A stretch of DNA of 47,372 bases from Acidimicrobiaceae bacterium (GTDB taxonomy: Bacteria; Actinomycetota; Acidimicrobiia; Acidimicrobiales; JAUTXP01): positions 1 to 47,372 of the forward strand of contig JAUTXP010000038.1 in the NCBI GenBank assembly GCA_030837965.1, in the 5' to 3' direction. A program made the translations under genes and the position numbers. Of the stretch, positions 15,179-23,326 are shown piece by piece. The notes beneath the pieces are model-generated. The model made no database searches. It was not told the DNA's origin and saw nothing but the letters and a program-made list of their open reading frames with translations. The number at the start of each line of letters is the position of its first letter. The stretch's first letter is position 1.

Positions 15179-17309
15179 TGTCGGAAGCTGCGACCGCCGA
15201 GTTGACCGGGTCTTGGTGCCTTATCGGATTCCCAGATCGGATTCCCAGATCGGAATTCCCAGATCGGATTCCCAGGGCGTCGAGCACGAAGGCGTACACG
15301 AAGGCCTCGTCGCGCCAGGCGTCGTACCGCCCGGACGGGCCCATGTGCCCTGCGCCCAGCTCGACCTTCAACAGCACGGGCCGCGAGCCGGCCGCCCTCT
15401 CGCGAAGGCGCTGCACCCATTTGGCCGGCTCCCAGTACGAGACCCGCGGGTCGTTGAGCCCGGCGGTGGCCAGCACCGCGGGATAGTCCAGCGGGCCCAC
15501 GTTGTCGTAGGGCGAGTACGACTTCATGTACTGGTACACCTCAGCGCTCTCGACCGGGTTGCCCCACTCCTCCCACTCCAAGACGGTGAGCGGAAGGTCC
15601 TCGTCGAGGATCGTGGTCAGGCAGTCGACGAACGGCACCTCGGCCACGACCGCGCCGAAGGCGCCGGGCGCCATGTTCATCACCGCGCCCATCAGCAGCC
15701 CGCCCGCCGAGCCGCCCCGGGCCACGAGCCGCGACGGCGACGTCCACCCGGCCGACACCAGCTCCTGCGCGCAGGCCACGAAGTCGGTGAACGTGTTGCG
15801 CTTGCACAGCAGCTTGCCGTCCTCGTACCACCGCCGCCCCATCTCGCCCCCGCCCCGCACGTGGGCCAAGGCGTAGACGAAGCCCCGGTCCAGCAGCGAC
15901 AGCCGCACCGAAGAGAACGTGGGATCGATGCTGTGCTCGTACGAGCCGTACCCGTAGAGCAGGCACGGGCTGGACCCGTCCCGCACCACGCCCCGCTTGT
16001 AGACCACGGACATCGGGATCTGCTCGCCGTCGTCGGCCGTGGCCCACAACCGCACCGTCTCGTACTGCGAGCGGTCGTAGCCGCCGAGCACGGGCTGCTC
16101 CTTCAACAGCACACGGGTGCGGGCGCGCATGTCGTAGTCGAACACAGTCCTGGGCGTGACCATCGACTGGTACACGAAGCGCAGCGTGTCCGAGTCGTAT
16201 TCGAGGTTGGCATCCGTGCCCACCGCGTACACCGGCTCGGTCTGCTCGATGACGTGCGACTGGCCCGACGCCGCCTCCATCACCCGGATGCCGCGCACGC
16301 CCTCGGCCCGCTCCCACAGCACAAGCCAGTCCTTGAAGACGGTGACGTGGTCGAGCTTGACCTCCGGGCGATGGCCCACGACCTCCACCCAGGACGACCG
16401 GCCGGGCGACGCCACTGGGGCGCGCATGAGCTTGAAGTTCTCGGCCCCGTCCACATTGGTCGTGATGAGGAACGACTCCTCGTGGTGCTCGACCGCGTAC
16501 TCCACGCCCTGCTCTCGCGGCTGCACCACGGCAAACGAGCCCGACGGGTCCGAGGCGGGCAGGTACCACACCTCGCTCGTCACCTTGCTCTCGAGAAGCA
16601 GGAAGACGAACTCCTCGCTCCTCGACGCGCTCACCCCGAGGAAGAAGCGCTCGTCGTCCTCTTGGAAGACGAGCACGTCGTCGACCGCGGGGGTGCCGAT
16701 GACGTGGCGCCAGAGCTGGTACGGCCGCATCGACTCGTCGGGCCGGGTGTAGAAGACGGTGCGGTTGTCGGCCGCCCAGGCCAGCCCGTAGTACGTGTCC
16801 TCGACCCGGTCGTCCAAGTCGGCGCCGGTGGCCAGGTCGCGAAAGCGAAGGCTGAAGCGCTCGCCGCCGTCCAAGTCCACGCCGTAGGCCAACAGGCCCG
16901 CGTCGGGGCTGATCTCGTCGTTGGCCACGTCGCAGAAGTCATGCCCCTCGGCCAACTCGTTCTGGTCGAGCAGCGTGTGCTCGGCGCCCGCCTCGGGGCC
17001 GCCCTGCCTGCGGCACGCGATCGGGTACTGCAAGCCCTCCTCGGTCCGGGCGTAGTACCACCACTCGCCCTTGCGCGCGGGCACGGACTCGTCCGTCTCC
17101 TGGATGCGGGCCACGATCTCGTCGAACAGCCGGGCTTGCAGGTCCTCGGTGTGGGCCAACGCCTGCTTGGTGAAGGCGTTCTCCGCTTCCAGGAGGGCCC
17201 GCACCTCGGGGTCCTCCCGATCCCGCAACCAGTACCACTCATCGACCCGCTCGTCGCCGTGGGCGGCCAGCGTGGTCGGCCGCTTCTCGGCCTTCGGTCC
17301 TTCGCGCAC
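15153..17309 (-). CDS. Prolyl oligopeptidase family peptidase, oligopeptidase B-like
   Basis: A 718-residue S9A serine peptidase. The N-terminal segment and propeller (DEWYWLRDREDPEV, EWWYYARTEEGLQYPI) are followed by the alpha/beta hydrolase domain. That domain shows ARGGSAGGLLMG (nucleophile Ser), AGLNDPRVSYWEPAKW (Asp) and GAGHMGPSGRYDAWRDEAF (His). Oligopeptidase B cleaves small peptides after Arg/Lys. The start is GTG 17309. The normal C-terminus would fall near FVYAFVLDALG. The last ~40 residues are an extra tail, the first part of which comes from a 13-bp tandem repeat (15223-15275) and contains LGIRSGN twice. Confidence 0.9.
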   Translation of the reverse strand: MREGPKAEKRPTTLAAHGDERVDEWYWLRDREDPEVRALLEAENAFTKQALAHTEDLQARLFDEIVARIQETDESVPARKGEWWYYARTEEGLQYPIACRRQGGPEAGAEHTLLDQNELAEGHDFCDVANDEISPDAGLLAYGVDLDGGERFSLRFRDLATGADLDDRVEDTYYGLAWAADNRTVFYTRPDESMRPYQLWRHVIGTPAVDDVLVFQEDDERFFLGVSASRSEEFVFLLLESKVTSEVWYLPASDPSGSFAVVQPREQGVEYAVEHHEESFLITTNVDGAENFKLMRAPVASPGRSSWVEVVGHRPEVKLDHVTVFKDWLVLWERAEGVRGIRVMEAASGQSHVIEQTEPVYAVGTDANLEYDSDTLRFVYQSMVTPRTVFDYDMRARTRVLLKEQPVLGGYDRSQYETVRLWATADDGEQIPMSVVYKRGVVRDGSSPCLLYGYGSYEHSIDPTFSSVRLSLLDRGFVYALAHVRGGGEMGRRWYEDGKLLCKRNTFTDFVACAQELVSAGWTSPSRLVARGGSAGGLLMGAVMNMAPGAFGAVVAEVPFVDCLTTILDEDLPLTVLEWEEWGNPVESAEVYQYMKSYSPYDNVGPLDYPAVLATAGLNDPRVSYWEPAKWVQRLRERAAGSRPVLLKVELGAGHMGPSGRYDAWRDEAFVYAFVLDALGIRSGNSDLGIRSGNPIRHQDPVNSAVAASDNDIRGNGG
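15223..15275. repeat. 13-bp tandem repeat (ATCGGATTCCCAG), about four copies
   Basis: ATCGGATTCCCAG occurs at 15223-15235, 15236-15248 and 15263-15275, with a 14-nt variant ATCGGAATTCCCAG at 15249-15262. It is translated on the minus strand at the C-terminal end of the oligopeptidase. The 1-nt insertion in the third unit changes the phase, so the repeat is not read uniformly. Confidence 0.9.
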
Positions 17310-17349
17310 GCCTCAGCCTGACACGCGCCTGCGGGTAGCGTGGCCCGCC

Positions 17350-17979
17350 ATGGGCCAAGCAGTGACGTCGCCGCCGGAGTGGCGCCGGCGGGCGGTCGAA
17401 TCGACGCAGCCGGCCCCGCCGGCCCCGTCGGGCGGGCCCACCGAGATGGACGCGCTCACGGCCGAGGCGTGGGACTCGGTCGACCACGCCGCTGCCGCTC
17501 GGTTGCGCGACCTGGTCTGGGACCAGCCCGAGGACGTGCCCGGCGTGCGCACCGGAGCCGACACCTACGTCCTGGCCCACGCGGGCCCGCAGCCTTTCGC
17601 CACCTTGGGCTGGGCCACCGCGCTGTTGGCCAACCGGTTCGAGGCGCAAGGCGATGAGGCCGACTTGGCCGCGGCCACCGAGTTGCACGACCTCACCGCC
17701 GCGCTGGGCGACGCGGTGTGGGAGTCGCCCGACAATGCGCCTGTCGCGCTGGGTGCCGCGACCCTGTACGCGGTCACGGGCGAGCAGGCGTTTCTCGCCA
17801 CCGTCGAGCGGCTGGCCGACCTGCTCTGCGAGGTGCAGCCCCTCAGCGAACTTGGCGCGTCGATCCTGGTGGCCTGCGCCGACTTGGTCGAGCCCCGACT
17901 GGCCATGGAGGCCGAGGCCGAAGCAGAGGCCGCGGCCGCGGCGCAGGCCGCGGCGGCCTCGTCGGCAAACGATGGCTAA
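17350..17979 (+). CDS. Hypothetical helical protein
   Basis: A 209-residue protein I do not recognise. After a Pro-rich start it is helical and rich in Ala/Leu, with paired-helix segments such as VLAHAGPQPFATLGWATALLANRF and ATELHDLTAALGDAVWE (shown in part), suggestive of a TPR-like or alpha-solenoid arrangement. The C-terminal ~25 residues are a Glu/Ala low-complexity tail. ATG 17350 diverges from the oligopeptidase by 40 bp. It overlaps the next gene by 8 bp. Confidence 0.65.
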   Translation: MGQAVTSPPEWRRRAVESTQPAPPAPSGGPTEMDALTAEAWDSVDHAAAARLRDLVWDQPEDVPGVRTGADTYVLAHAGPQPFATLGWATALLANRFEAQGDEADLAAATELHDLTAALGDAVWESPDNAPVALGAATLYAVTGEQAFLATVERLADLLCEVQPLSELGASILVACADLVEPRLAMEAEAEAEAAAAAQAAAASSANDG

Positions 17980-18301
17980 CCGCTTGGGCGGGCGGGTGCT
18001 GGTGCTGTTGGACAACGGCTCCGAGCACGGCGCCCATGTGGCCAGGGCCCTGGCCCAGGCGGGTGCATCGGTCTTGACCGTGCACGGCCAGGGGCGGCCG
18101 CCGGAAGGGCGAGGCCTCTTCTCGGGCGACGGTGGCGACCCCGTGGACGTGGACACGGCCACCACCATGGCCACCGAGCTGTTCGGTCCGGTGGACGCCG
18201 TGCTCGACGTGACCGACCTGCCGGGCGACGACGACTCGGACGCGCTGATGGAATCGGTCGAACGGCGGCTTCAGGGCGAATCGGGCCACGGGGCAGGCTG
18301 A
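17972..18301 (+). CDS. Small hypothetical protein with a Rossmann-like N-terminus
   Basis: A 109-residue protein overlapping the previous stop by 8 bp. GGRVLVLLDNGSEHGAHVAR and ALAQAGASVLTVHG resemble the first beta-alpha-beta unit of a short-chain dehydrogenase. The Gly motif is degraded and no catalytic part follows, so enzyme activity is unlikely. Another possibility is a trimmed SDR domain with a binding role. Unrecognised beyond that. Confidence 0.6.
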   Translation: MANRLGGRVLVLLDNGSEHGAHVARALAQAGASVLTVHGQGRPPEGRGLFSGDGGDPVDVDTATTMATELFGPVDAVLDVTDLPGDDDSDALMESVERRLQGESGHGAG

Positions 18302-18689
18302 GCCGGACGGCTGCGCGCCCCCCCCATGGGCGGGTCCGTCCCCTTCGCGCCCGCGAATGAGGGTGCGCATACCACCCGCAGGAACCACAGCTTTCCCCCC
18401 GAATGTGTCATTCAGCGACTTCGACGTTTCAGATCGTCAAGTTCTGCGAGCCGCGGTCCGATAGCTGTGACCGGGGCGGGGGTGCAGTACGAAGGTCTCC
18501 CTCCTATGCCGGACTCTCGGCCCGCGGTGGCGGTGTCGGTCGAAAGTGCCGGAGCACCTTGACAACAGATTGAGGAGAGGACGGCAAGGGCTTCGCCCGC
18601 CGGAATCCCCACTCGAGCGGAGCGGATCACGGTCCCGTCTTTAGCGGACGCGGGACACACCCAATCAAACTCGAAAGGGGGTGTCCTCT
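18302..18689 (+). other. Intergenic region and structured leader before a small peptide gene
   Basis: 388 bases without a convincing gene. The first ~250 show nothing I recognise. The last ~110 hold three hairpins: CGGC-aa-GGGC/GCCC-GCCG at 18582-18602, GTCCCG/CGGGAC at 18632-18656, and GGACAC-a-CCC/GGG-GTGTCC at 18653-18686. I checked for c-di-GMP riboswitch signatures because a GGDEF-EAL gene follows, and found none. Confidence 0.5.
18632..18686 (+). promoter_or_regulatory. Candidate RNA switch sequestering the SD of the 31-residue ORF
   Basis: Hairpin A pairs 18632-18637 with 18651-18656. Hairpin B pairs 18653-18658 plus 18660-18662 with 18781-like bases at 18678-18686, enclosing AAAGGGGG (18674-18681), the ribosome site of the ATG at 18690. 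Both need GGAC at 18653-18656 and so cannot form together. Hairpin B would hide the SD and hairpin A would free it. This is inferred from base pairing only. Confidence 0.4.
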
Positions 18690-18785
18690 ATGAAGAACAA
18701 GATCCTCGTCCGCGTCATCGCCGTTGCTTCGACGCTGATGGCCTTCCTGGTGGCCGGCGGCGCCGGCTTCTCCCGGAACGGCTGA
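18690..18785 (+). CDS. 31-residue hydrophobic peptide
   Basis: ATG 18690 follows AAAGGGGG with good spacing and opens a 31-codon frame ending at TGA 18783-18785. The peptide starts MKNKILVRVIAV, has a hydrophobic stretch (STLMAFLVAGGAG) and ends FSRNG. A basic N-terminus plus one hydrophobic helix suggests a single-span membrane or secreted micropeptide, or a leader peptide for the GGDEF-EAL gene 30 bp downstream. No homologue is known to me. Confidence 0.5.
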   Translation: MKNKILVRVIAVASTLMAFLVAGGAGFSRNG

Positions 18786-18815
18786 TCCTTCCGAGAAACC
18801 TATGGTTCTTGAGCA

Positions 18816-21341
18816 ATGCGACGTTTCGGCAAGAGGCCTTTGCCGCCCACTCCTCAGTCTGTGTCAGTGGCAGCCACGGGAGCGGGAGAGGACACGAGTA
18901 TGGGTGGGCGCCGGCATACGGCGGACCGTGTGCGGCAGATGGAGCTGGCATGTGTCGGCGCCTCCGCACTCCTGCTCGTCACTCTCTCCGTCTCGGGGAC
19001 GCTGCCCCCGTTCGGTCCGCTCGCCCTGTTTGCCGGGCTGTTGGTCTGGGCCGAGAACGCAGCCGTCCTGCTCCCCACCAACGCCCGCGTCAGCCCCAGC
19101 TTCATGGTGGTCATGGCGTCCATCGCCGCCTTCGACGGACAAGGCGGCGTGCTTGGCGCCGCCCTCGTCGGCTTGTGCGGCGGTCTGGCCTTCGACGTCA
19201 TCCGCAGGCGCAAGTACCGCATCGTGCTGTTCAACTGCGCCCAGTACTCGTTGGCGGGCGCCGCGGGCGCGGCCTCCTATCAGGTGCTGCGGGCCGCGGG
19301 CCTGCCCATCGCCCTGCCCGTAGGCGCGGCCGCCTTGGCGTTTGCCGCCGTCAACGTGGCCCTGGTGCTGCCCGGCGTGGCCACCGATGCAGGGTCGAGC
19401 ATGAAGGCGGTCTGGGCCGACATGGCCCCGGCCCTGCCGAACTACTTGATCTTCGGACTGCTCGGCACCCTCATCGGCGAGCTCTACACGTGGCTCGGGC
19501 CCCTCAGCGTGCTGGTGCTGGTGTCGCCGTTGGTCATTGCCCGCATGGTGCTGCTGGCCTTCATGCGGCTGCGTCACGCCTACCGGCGCATGGAGCTGCT
19601 GTACGGCTTCACCCGGCGCGTGGGCGGCGAGCTGGACGTCGAGTCGGTCGTGCACACGACTTTGGGCGAGGTGCGCGAGGTCTTCGCGGCCGAGCGGGTC
19701 GAGCTGCTCATCATGGCGGGCGACGACGAGCCCATGGCCCGCACCATCGCTGAGGGCCAGACCGTCACCCGCCGCACGGAGCCCGAGGGCCCGGGCTTGT
19801 TGGAGACACGGGTCCTGCGCGACGCCAAACCGGTGATCGGTGAAGGCGGCCAGTCCATGGTCGTGCCCATCCACGGCGAAGGATGCGTGATCGGCACCCT
19901 GGGCGCCTCGGGCCGGGAGAAGGGCGGACCACCCTTCAACCTGGAGGACCTCAAGATCTTCGAGACCCTCGCCAACCACGCGAGTGTCGCCTTCGCGAAC
20001 GGGCGTCTGGTGGACCGGCTTCGGCACGACTCGCTTCACGATGCGCTGACCGGCCTGGGGAACCGGGCCTTGTTCCAAGTGGCCATGGAAGAGGTGGCCG
20101 CGTCCTTCGGGCCCGATGGGCTGGCCGCGGTGATGCTGCTCGACCTGGACCGCTTCAAGGAGGTCAACGACACGCTCGGCCATGAGAGCGGCGACCTGCT
20201 GTTGCAGCAGATCGCGCTGCGGCTGGTGTCGATCCTGGGCGACCGCGTCACCATCTGCCGGTTGGGCGGGGACGAGTTCGCCGTGCTGCTGCCGTGCCTC
20301 GAGCACATCGGGCAGGCGGGCGAAGTGGCCCATCGAGTGCTGAGCGCGTTGGAGCAGCCGTTCGAGGTGGGGGAGATGAAGCTGGAGATCGGCGCCAGCA
20401 TCGGCGTGGCCCTCGCTCCGGTCGACGGCGAGACGCCGAATGCTCTGCTGCAACGGGCCGACGTGGCCATGTACGCGGCCAAGGACAACCGCACTGGCTG
20501 GGAGCTGTACTCCCGCGACCACGACCGCTACAGCCCGCGGCGACTGGCCTTGGCCGCCGACCTCCGCCACGCCATGGCGCGCGGGGAGCTGGCCTTGCAC
20601 TATCAGCCCAAGGCCGAGCTGGCCACGGGCCGGATCAGCGGGGTCGAGGCCCTGTTGCGGTGGAACCATCCCGAGCACGGGATGATCCCGCCCGACGAGT
20701 TCATCCCCATCGCCGAGCACACGGGCCTGATCCGACCGCTCACGACGTGGGTGCTGAACGAGGCCCTCTCGCAGGTGCGCGACTGGCGCAGGGTCGGCAT
20801 GCACTTGAGCGTGGCCGTCAACCTGTCGGTGCGATCGCTCATCGACGGCGGGCTGCCCGACGAGGTGGCCGCCGCCCTGCGGGCGCAGTCACTCGAGTCG
20901 TCCGCCCTCATCCTGGAGATCACCGAGTCGACGATCATGGCCGACCCGAACCGGGCCATCGCCATCCTGCGCAGGCTGGCCGATCAAGGCGTGTCCCTGG
21001 CCATCGACGACTTCGGCACCGGGTACTCGTCGCTGGCCTACCTCAAGCGGCTGCCGGTCAACGAGGTCAAGGTCGACCGCTCGTTCGTGATGAACATGGC
21101 CACCGATCAGGACGACGCCGTGATCGTGCGATCGACCGTCGACCTGGCCGCCAACTTGGGCCTGCGGGTCGTGGCCGAAGGGGTGGAGGACGCGGCCAGT
21201 TGGGAGCACCTGCGGGCATTGGGCTGTGACGCGGTGCAGGGCTACCACTTGGCCCGCCCCGCCCCCGCCCGGGAGTTCCAGGCCTGGCTGACCGACTATC
21301 TGGCCCGCCAGCCCGGCCCGTCCCGCCACATCACCCGCTAA
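18816..21341 (+). CDS. Membrane GAF-GGDEF-EAL cyclic-di-GMP turnover protein
   Basis: An 841-residue protein. The N-terminal membrane sensor region has about seven or eight hydrophobic segments (residues ~45-255). A GAF-like domain (~265-400) follows, then a GGDEF domain with intact GGDEF at 484-488. The EAL domain starts with EALLRW at 611 and has NLSVRSL, ILEITES, IDDFGTGYSSL and KVDRSFV. Both catalytic halves keep their signature residues, so it could make and break c-di-GMP. ATG 18816 has a weak SD. ATG 18900 (MGGRRHT) has GGGAGAGG upstream and is a good alternative. Its stop overlaps the convergent MFS gene by 4 bp. Confidence 0.9.
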   Translation: MRRFGKRPLPPTPQSVSVAATGAGEDTSMGGRRHTADRVRQMELACVGASALLLVTLSVSGTLPPFGPLALFAGLLVWAENAAVLLPTNARVSPSFMVVMASIAAFDGQGGVLGAALVGLCGGLAFDVIRRRKYRIVLFNCAQYSLAGAAGAASYQVLRAAGLPIALPVGAAALAFAAVNVALVLPGVATDAGSSMKAVWADMAPALPNYLIFGLLGTLIGELYTWLGPLSVLVLVSPLVIARMVLLAFMRLRHAYRRMELLYGFTRRVGGELDVESVVHTTLGEVREVFAAERVELLIMAGDDEPMARTIAEGQTVTRRTEPEGPGLLETRVLRDAKPVIGEGGQSMVVPIHGEGCVIGTLGASGREKGGPPFNLEDLKIFETLANHASVAFANGRLVDRLRHDSLHDALTGLGNRALFQVAMEEVAASFGPDGLAAVMLLDLDRFKEVNDTLGHESGDLLLQQIALRLVSILGDRVTICRLGGDEFAVLLPCLEHIGQAGEVAHRVLSALEQPFEVGEMKLEIGASIGVALAPVDGETPNALLQRADVAMYAAKDNRTGWELYSRDHDRYSPRRLALAADLRHAMARGELALHYQPKAELATGRISGVEALLRWNHPEHGMIPPDEFIPIAEHTGLIRPLTTWVLNEALSQVRDWRRVGMHLSVAVNLSVRSLIDGGLPDEVAAALRAQSLESSALILEITESTIMADPNRAIAILRRLADQGVSLAIDDFGTGYSSLAYLKRLPVNEVKVDRSFVMNMATDQDDAVIVRSTVDLAANLGLRVVAEGVEDAASWEHLRALGCDAVQGYHLARPAPAREFQAWLTDYLARQPGPSRHITR

Positions 21342-22681
21342 CCCGCCGACCCGTCCACCCCCTCCATCTTTTCCACAGCAGCAGGTGCTGTGGAAAAGAT
21401 GGGATCGGGTGGTGCGGGCATTGACTGGAGGCGGCGGAGGGGGCCGACCACCACGGGCAGGGCCGACAGCGCGCTCCCGACAGCGGCGATCCACAGCGTG
21501 GTGCGCAGGCCGAGGGCCTCGCCCATGGCCCCTCCCGCCAACGACCCCAAGGGCAGGGCGCCCCACACCATGAACCGCATGGTCGCGGTCATGCGCCCGT
21601 ACAGGTGCGACGGCGTGACCGTCTGGCGCAGGCTGATCTGGGTCACGTTGAACACCGGCCCGGTGCATGCCTCCAACACCATGGCGGCCAAGAAGAACGG
21701 GACCGGGTGCCCGGTCGGTGCCGCGGGCACGAGCAAGAACGCGCACCCCTGCCCGACGGCCCCGAACGTGAGCGCCGCGCCCACGCCGAAGCGCCTGCCG
21801 AACGGCCCCGTCAGCCAGGCCCCGACGAGAAAGCCCAGTCCGCCCGCGGAGAACAGCAGCCCGATGGTGGCCGGGCTGATGCCGAGTCGGCGCACGGCGT
21901 AATAGAGGAACACGGCCATGGCCATGGCCGAGAAGAAGTTGAACGTGGCCGTGCACGCGGCGATGCGGGCCAGCAAGGGGTGCCGCAACACGTAGTCCAG
22001 CCCCTCGCGCACCGATGCGAACAGGCTCCGGACCTGTGCCGGTTCGGGCTCGGCCTGCGCGTGCCCGTGCGCCCGCGCTTGGGCCTCACGGGGCTCGTCC
22101 TCCACGCTGCGCACGCCGAGGAGGACCACGGCGCTGACCGCGAAGCTGGCCGCGTCGACCAGCACCGCGTTGGCGGCCCGCACGGCCTGCACCAGGACAC
22201 CGCCCACTCCGGGCCCCACGAGCTGCGCGCCAGAGTGGCTCATCTCCAGCCTGCTGTTGGCGTCCACCAGATCGGCCGACGCCACCAACTCGGGCACGTA
22301 CGACTGGTAGGCCACATCGAAGAACACCGTCAGCACGCCGGTGCCCAGGGCCACGGCGTAGAGCTGGGCCATGTGCAGCCCGCCCAAGGCATGGGCCAGT
22401 GGGATGGTGGCCAGCACCAGGCCCCGTCCGGCGTCGGTGGCGATGAGCACGGGCCGCCGCCGCCACCGGTCCACCCACACACCCGCGGGCAGTCCGACCA
22501 ACAGAAAGGGCACGGTCTCGAACCCGGCCAGCAGGCCCACTTGAAAGGTGGTGGCCTTCAGCGTGGTGATGGCCAACAGGGGCAGGGCCACCAGCGTGAC
22601 CTGGCTGCCGACCTGGCTGATGGTCTGGCCCACCCATAGTCGGGTGAAGTCCCGGTGGCGGCCGAAGAAGCCCTTGGCCAT
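21338..22681 (-). CDS. MFS transporter (EntS/DHA3-like exporter)
   Basis: A 447-residue major facilitator with about 12 membrane segments. FTRLWVGQTISQVGSQVTLVALPLL is the typical first helix (given in part), and GLPAGVWVDRWRRRPVLI is the loop 2-3 motif. It resembles macrolide/enterobactin-type exporters, but the substrate is unknown. The domain ends near VVVGPLRRL. The tail then runs through a family-1 hairpin, which is translated as IFSTAPAAVEKM before the stop at 21338. It probably shares an operon with the two genes upstream (9-bp gap). Confidence 0.87.
   Translation of the reverse strand: MAKGFFGRHRDFTRLWVGQTISQVGSQVTLVALPLLAITTLKATTFQVGLLAGFETVPFLLVGLPAGVWVDRWRRRPVLIATDAGRGLVLATIPLAHALGGLHMAQLYAVALGTGVLTVFFDVAYQSYVPELVASADLVDANSRLEMSHSGAQLVGPGVGGVLVQAVRAANAVLVDAASFAVSAVVLLGVRSVEDEPREAQARAHGHAQAEPEPAQVRSLFASVREGLDYVLRHPLLARIAACTATFNFFSAMAMAVFLYYAVRRLGISPATIGLLFSAGGLGFLVGAWLTGPFGRRFGVGAALTFGAVGQGCAFLLVPAAPTGHPVPFFLAAMVLEACTGPVFNVTQISLRQTVTPSHLYGRMTATMRFMVWGALPLGSLAGGAMGEALGLRTTLWIAAVGSALSALPVVVGPLRRLQSMPAPPDPIFSTAPAAVEKMEGVDGSAG
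21364..21402. terminator. Dispersed hairpin, family 1, copy 3 (inside the MFS tail)
   Basis: CCATCTTTTCCACAGCA and TGCTGTGGAAAAGATGG form a perfect 17-bp stem around GCAGG, the reverse of the loop in copy 1. It lies 22 bp after the GGDEF-EAL stop and overlaps the last codons of the convergent MFS gene. Confidence 0.68.
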
Positions 22682-22690
22682 GGGGGTCGG

Positions 22691-23326
22691 TCAGTCGACG
22701 AGGGTGAGGCGGCGGTTCGTCGCGTCGAGCACGGCCCTGGCCGCGGCATCCTCCTCGCCCGCCACGCGAATGGCGGCCGCACCCAGCAGCAGTTCCTCGT
22801 ACGGCGGCGTCAACAGCACCAGGCTGACGACCACGAAGCTGCGGTCGCCCACGCGCTGATGGGCCACGTTCTCCAGCTCCAAGTGGTCGGCCGAAGGCTC
22901 GAGCTTGGACAGCGCGGCCAGTGCGGCCCGCACGACGAGGGGCAGCGTGGTGGTGGATGCGGCTGCCCCTTCGGCCACGCCGCTGGCCAGCTCCATGCCT
23001 CGCCGCAATGTCACCTCGGCCGTGGTGCGGTGGCCGACGCGGGACTTGGCGATGCCCTCGACCGTGATGCGGTTGGTCTCCTCGGCCAGGACCAAGGTTC
23101 CGTCCATCTGCACCACGGAGATGATGCGGCGGTCGAGGTCGACGTCGAAGACGGCCTTCGCCACCGTCTGCACGTCGCGCACCACTTGCTTGGGCGCCTT
23201 GCCCGCCCCCGCCAGCACATGGATCTCGACCGGTTCACCGCCGTCGGCCATCACCACCCGGACTGCGTTGATGCCGGGTATGCGGCGGAGCTCTTGTTCC
23301 AGAGCGTCGTGATCCACCGGCCTCAT
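22691..23326 (-). CDS. Conserved hypothetical protein
   Basis: A 211-residue cytoplasmic protein. The N-terminal half (IPGINAVRVVMADGG, EIHVLAGAGKAPKQVVRDVQ, DRRIISVVQ) is a small alpha/beta domain. It resembles proteins found beside DUF5317 genes in several Gram-positive lineages. A second, similar beta-alpha part follows (TAEVTLRRG, then RSFVVVSLVLL). No function is known to me. Start and stop are coupled with the DUF5317 gene (ATGA at 23323-23326). Confidence 0.7.
   Translation of the reverse strand: MRPVDHDALEQELRRIPGINAVRVVMADGGEPVEIHVLAGAGKAPKQVVRDVQTVAKAVFDVDLDRRIISVVQMDGTLVLAEETNRITVEGIAKSRVGHRTTAEVTLRRGMELASGVAEGAAASTTTLPLVVRAALAALSKLEPSADHLELENVAHQRVGDRSFVVVSLVLLTPPYEELLLGAAAIRVAGEEDAAARAVLDATNRRLTLVD

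Noticed and set aside
15223-15275. Possible CRISPR-like array
   Set aside because: The 13-bp units are directly adjacent without spacers and lie inside a coding region; no cas genes.
17972-18301. Functional short-chain dehydrogenase
   Set aside because: Only the first Rossmann unit is present, the glycine motif is degraded and no Tyr-X3-Lys site follows.
18506-18562. Tiny 18-codon frame (MPDSRPAVAV...)
   Set aside because: No convincing SD, composition typical of chance frames, and no relation to the leader structure.
18480-18690. Cyclic-di-GMP riboswitch before the GGDEF-EAL gene
   Set aside because: The conserved GEMM-I/II core sequences are not present; only generic hairpins are seen.
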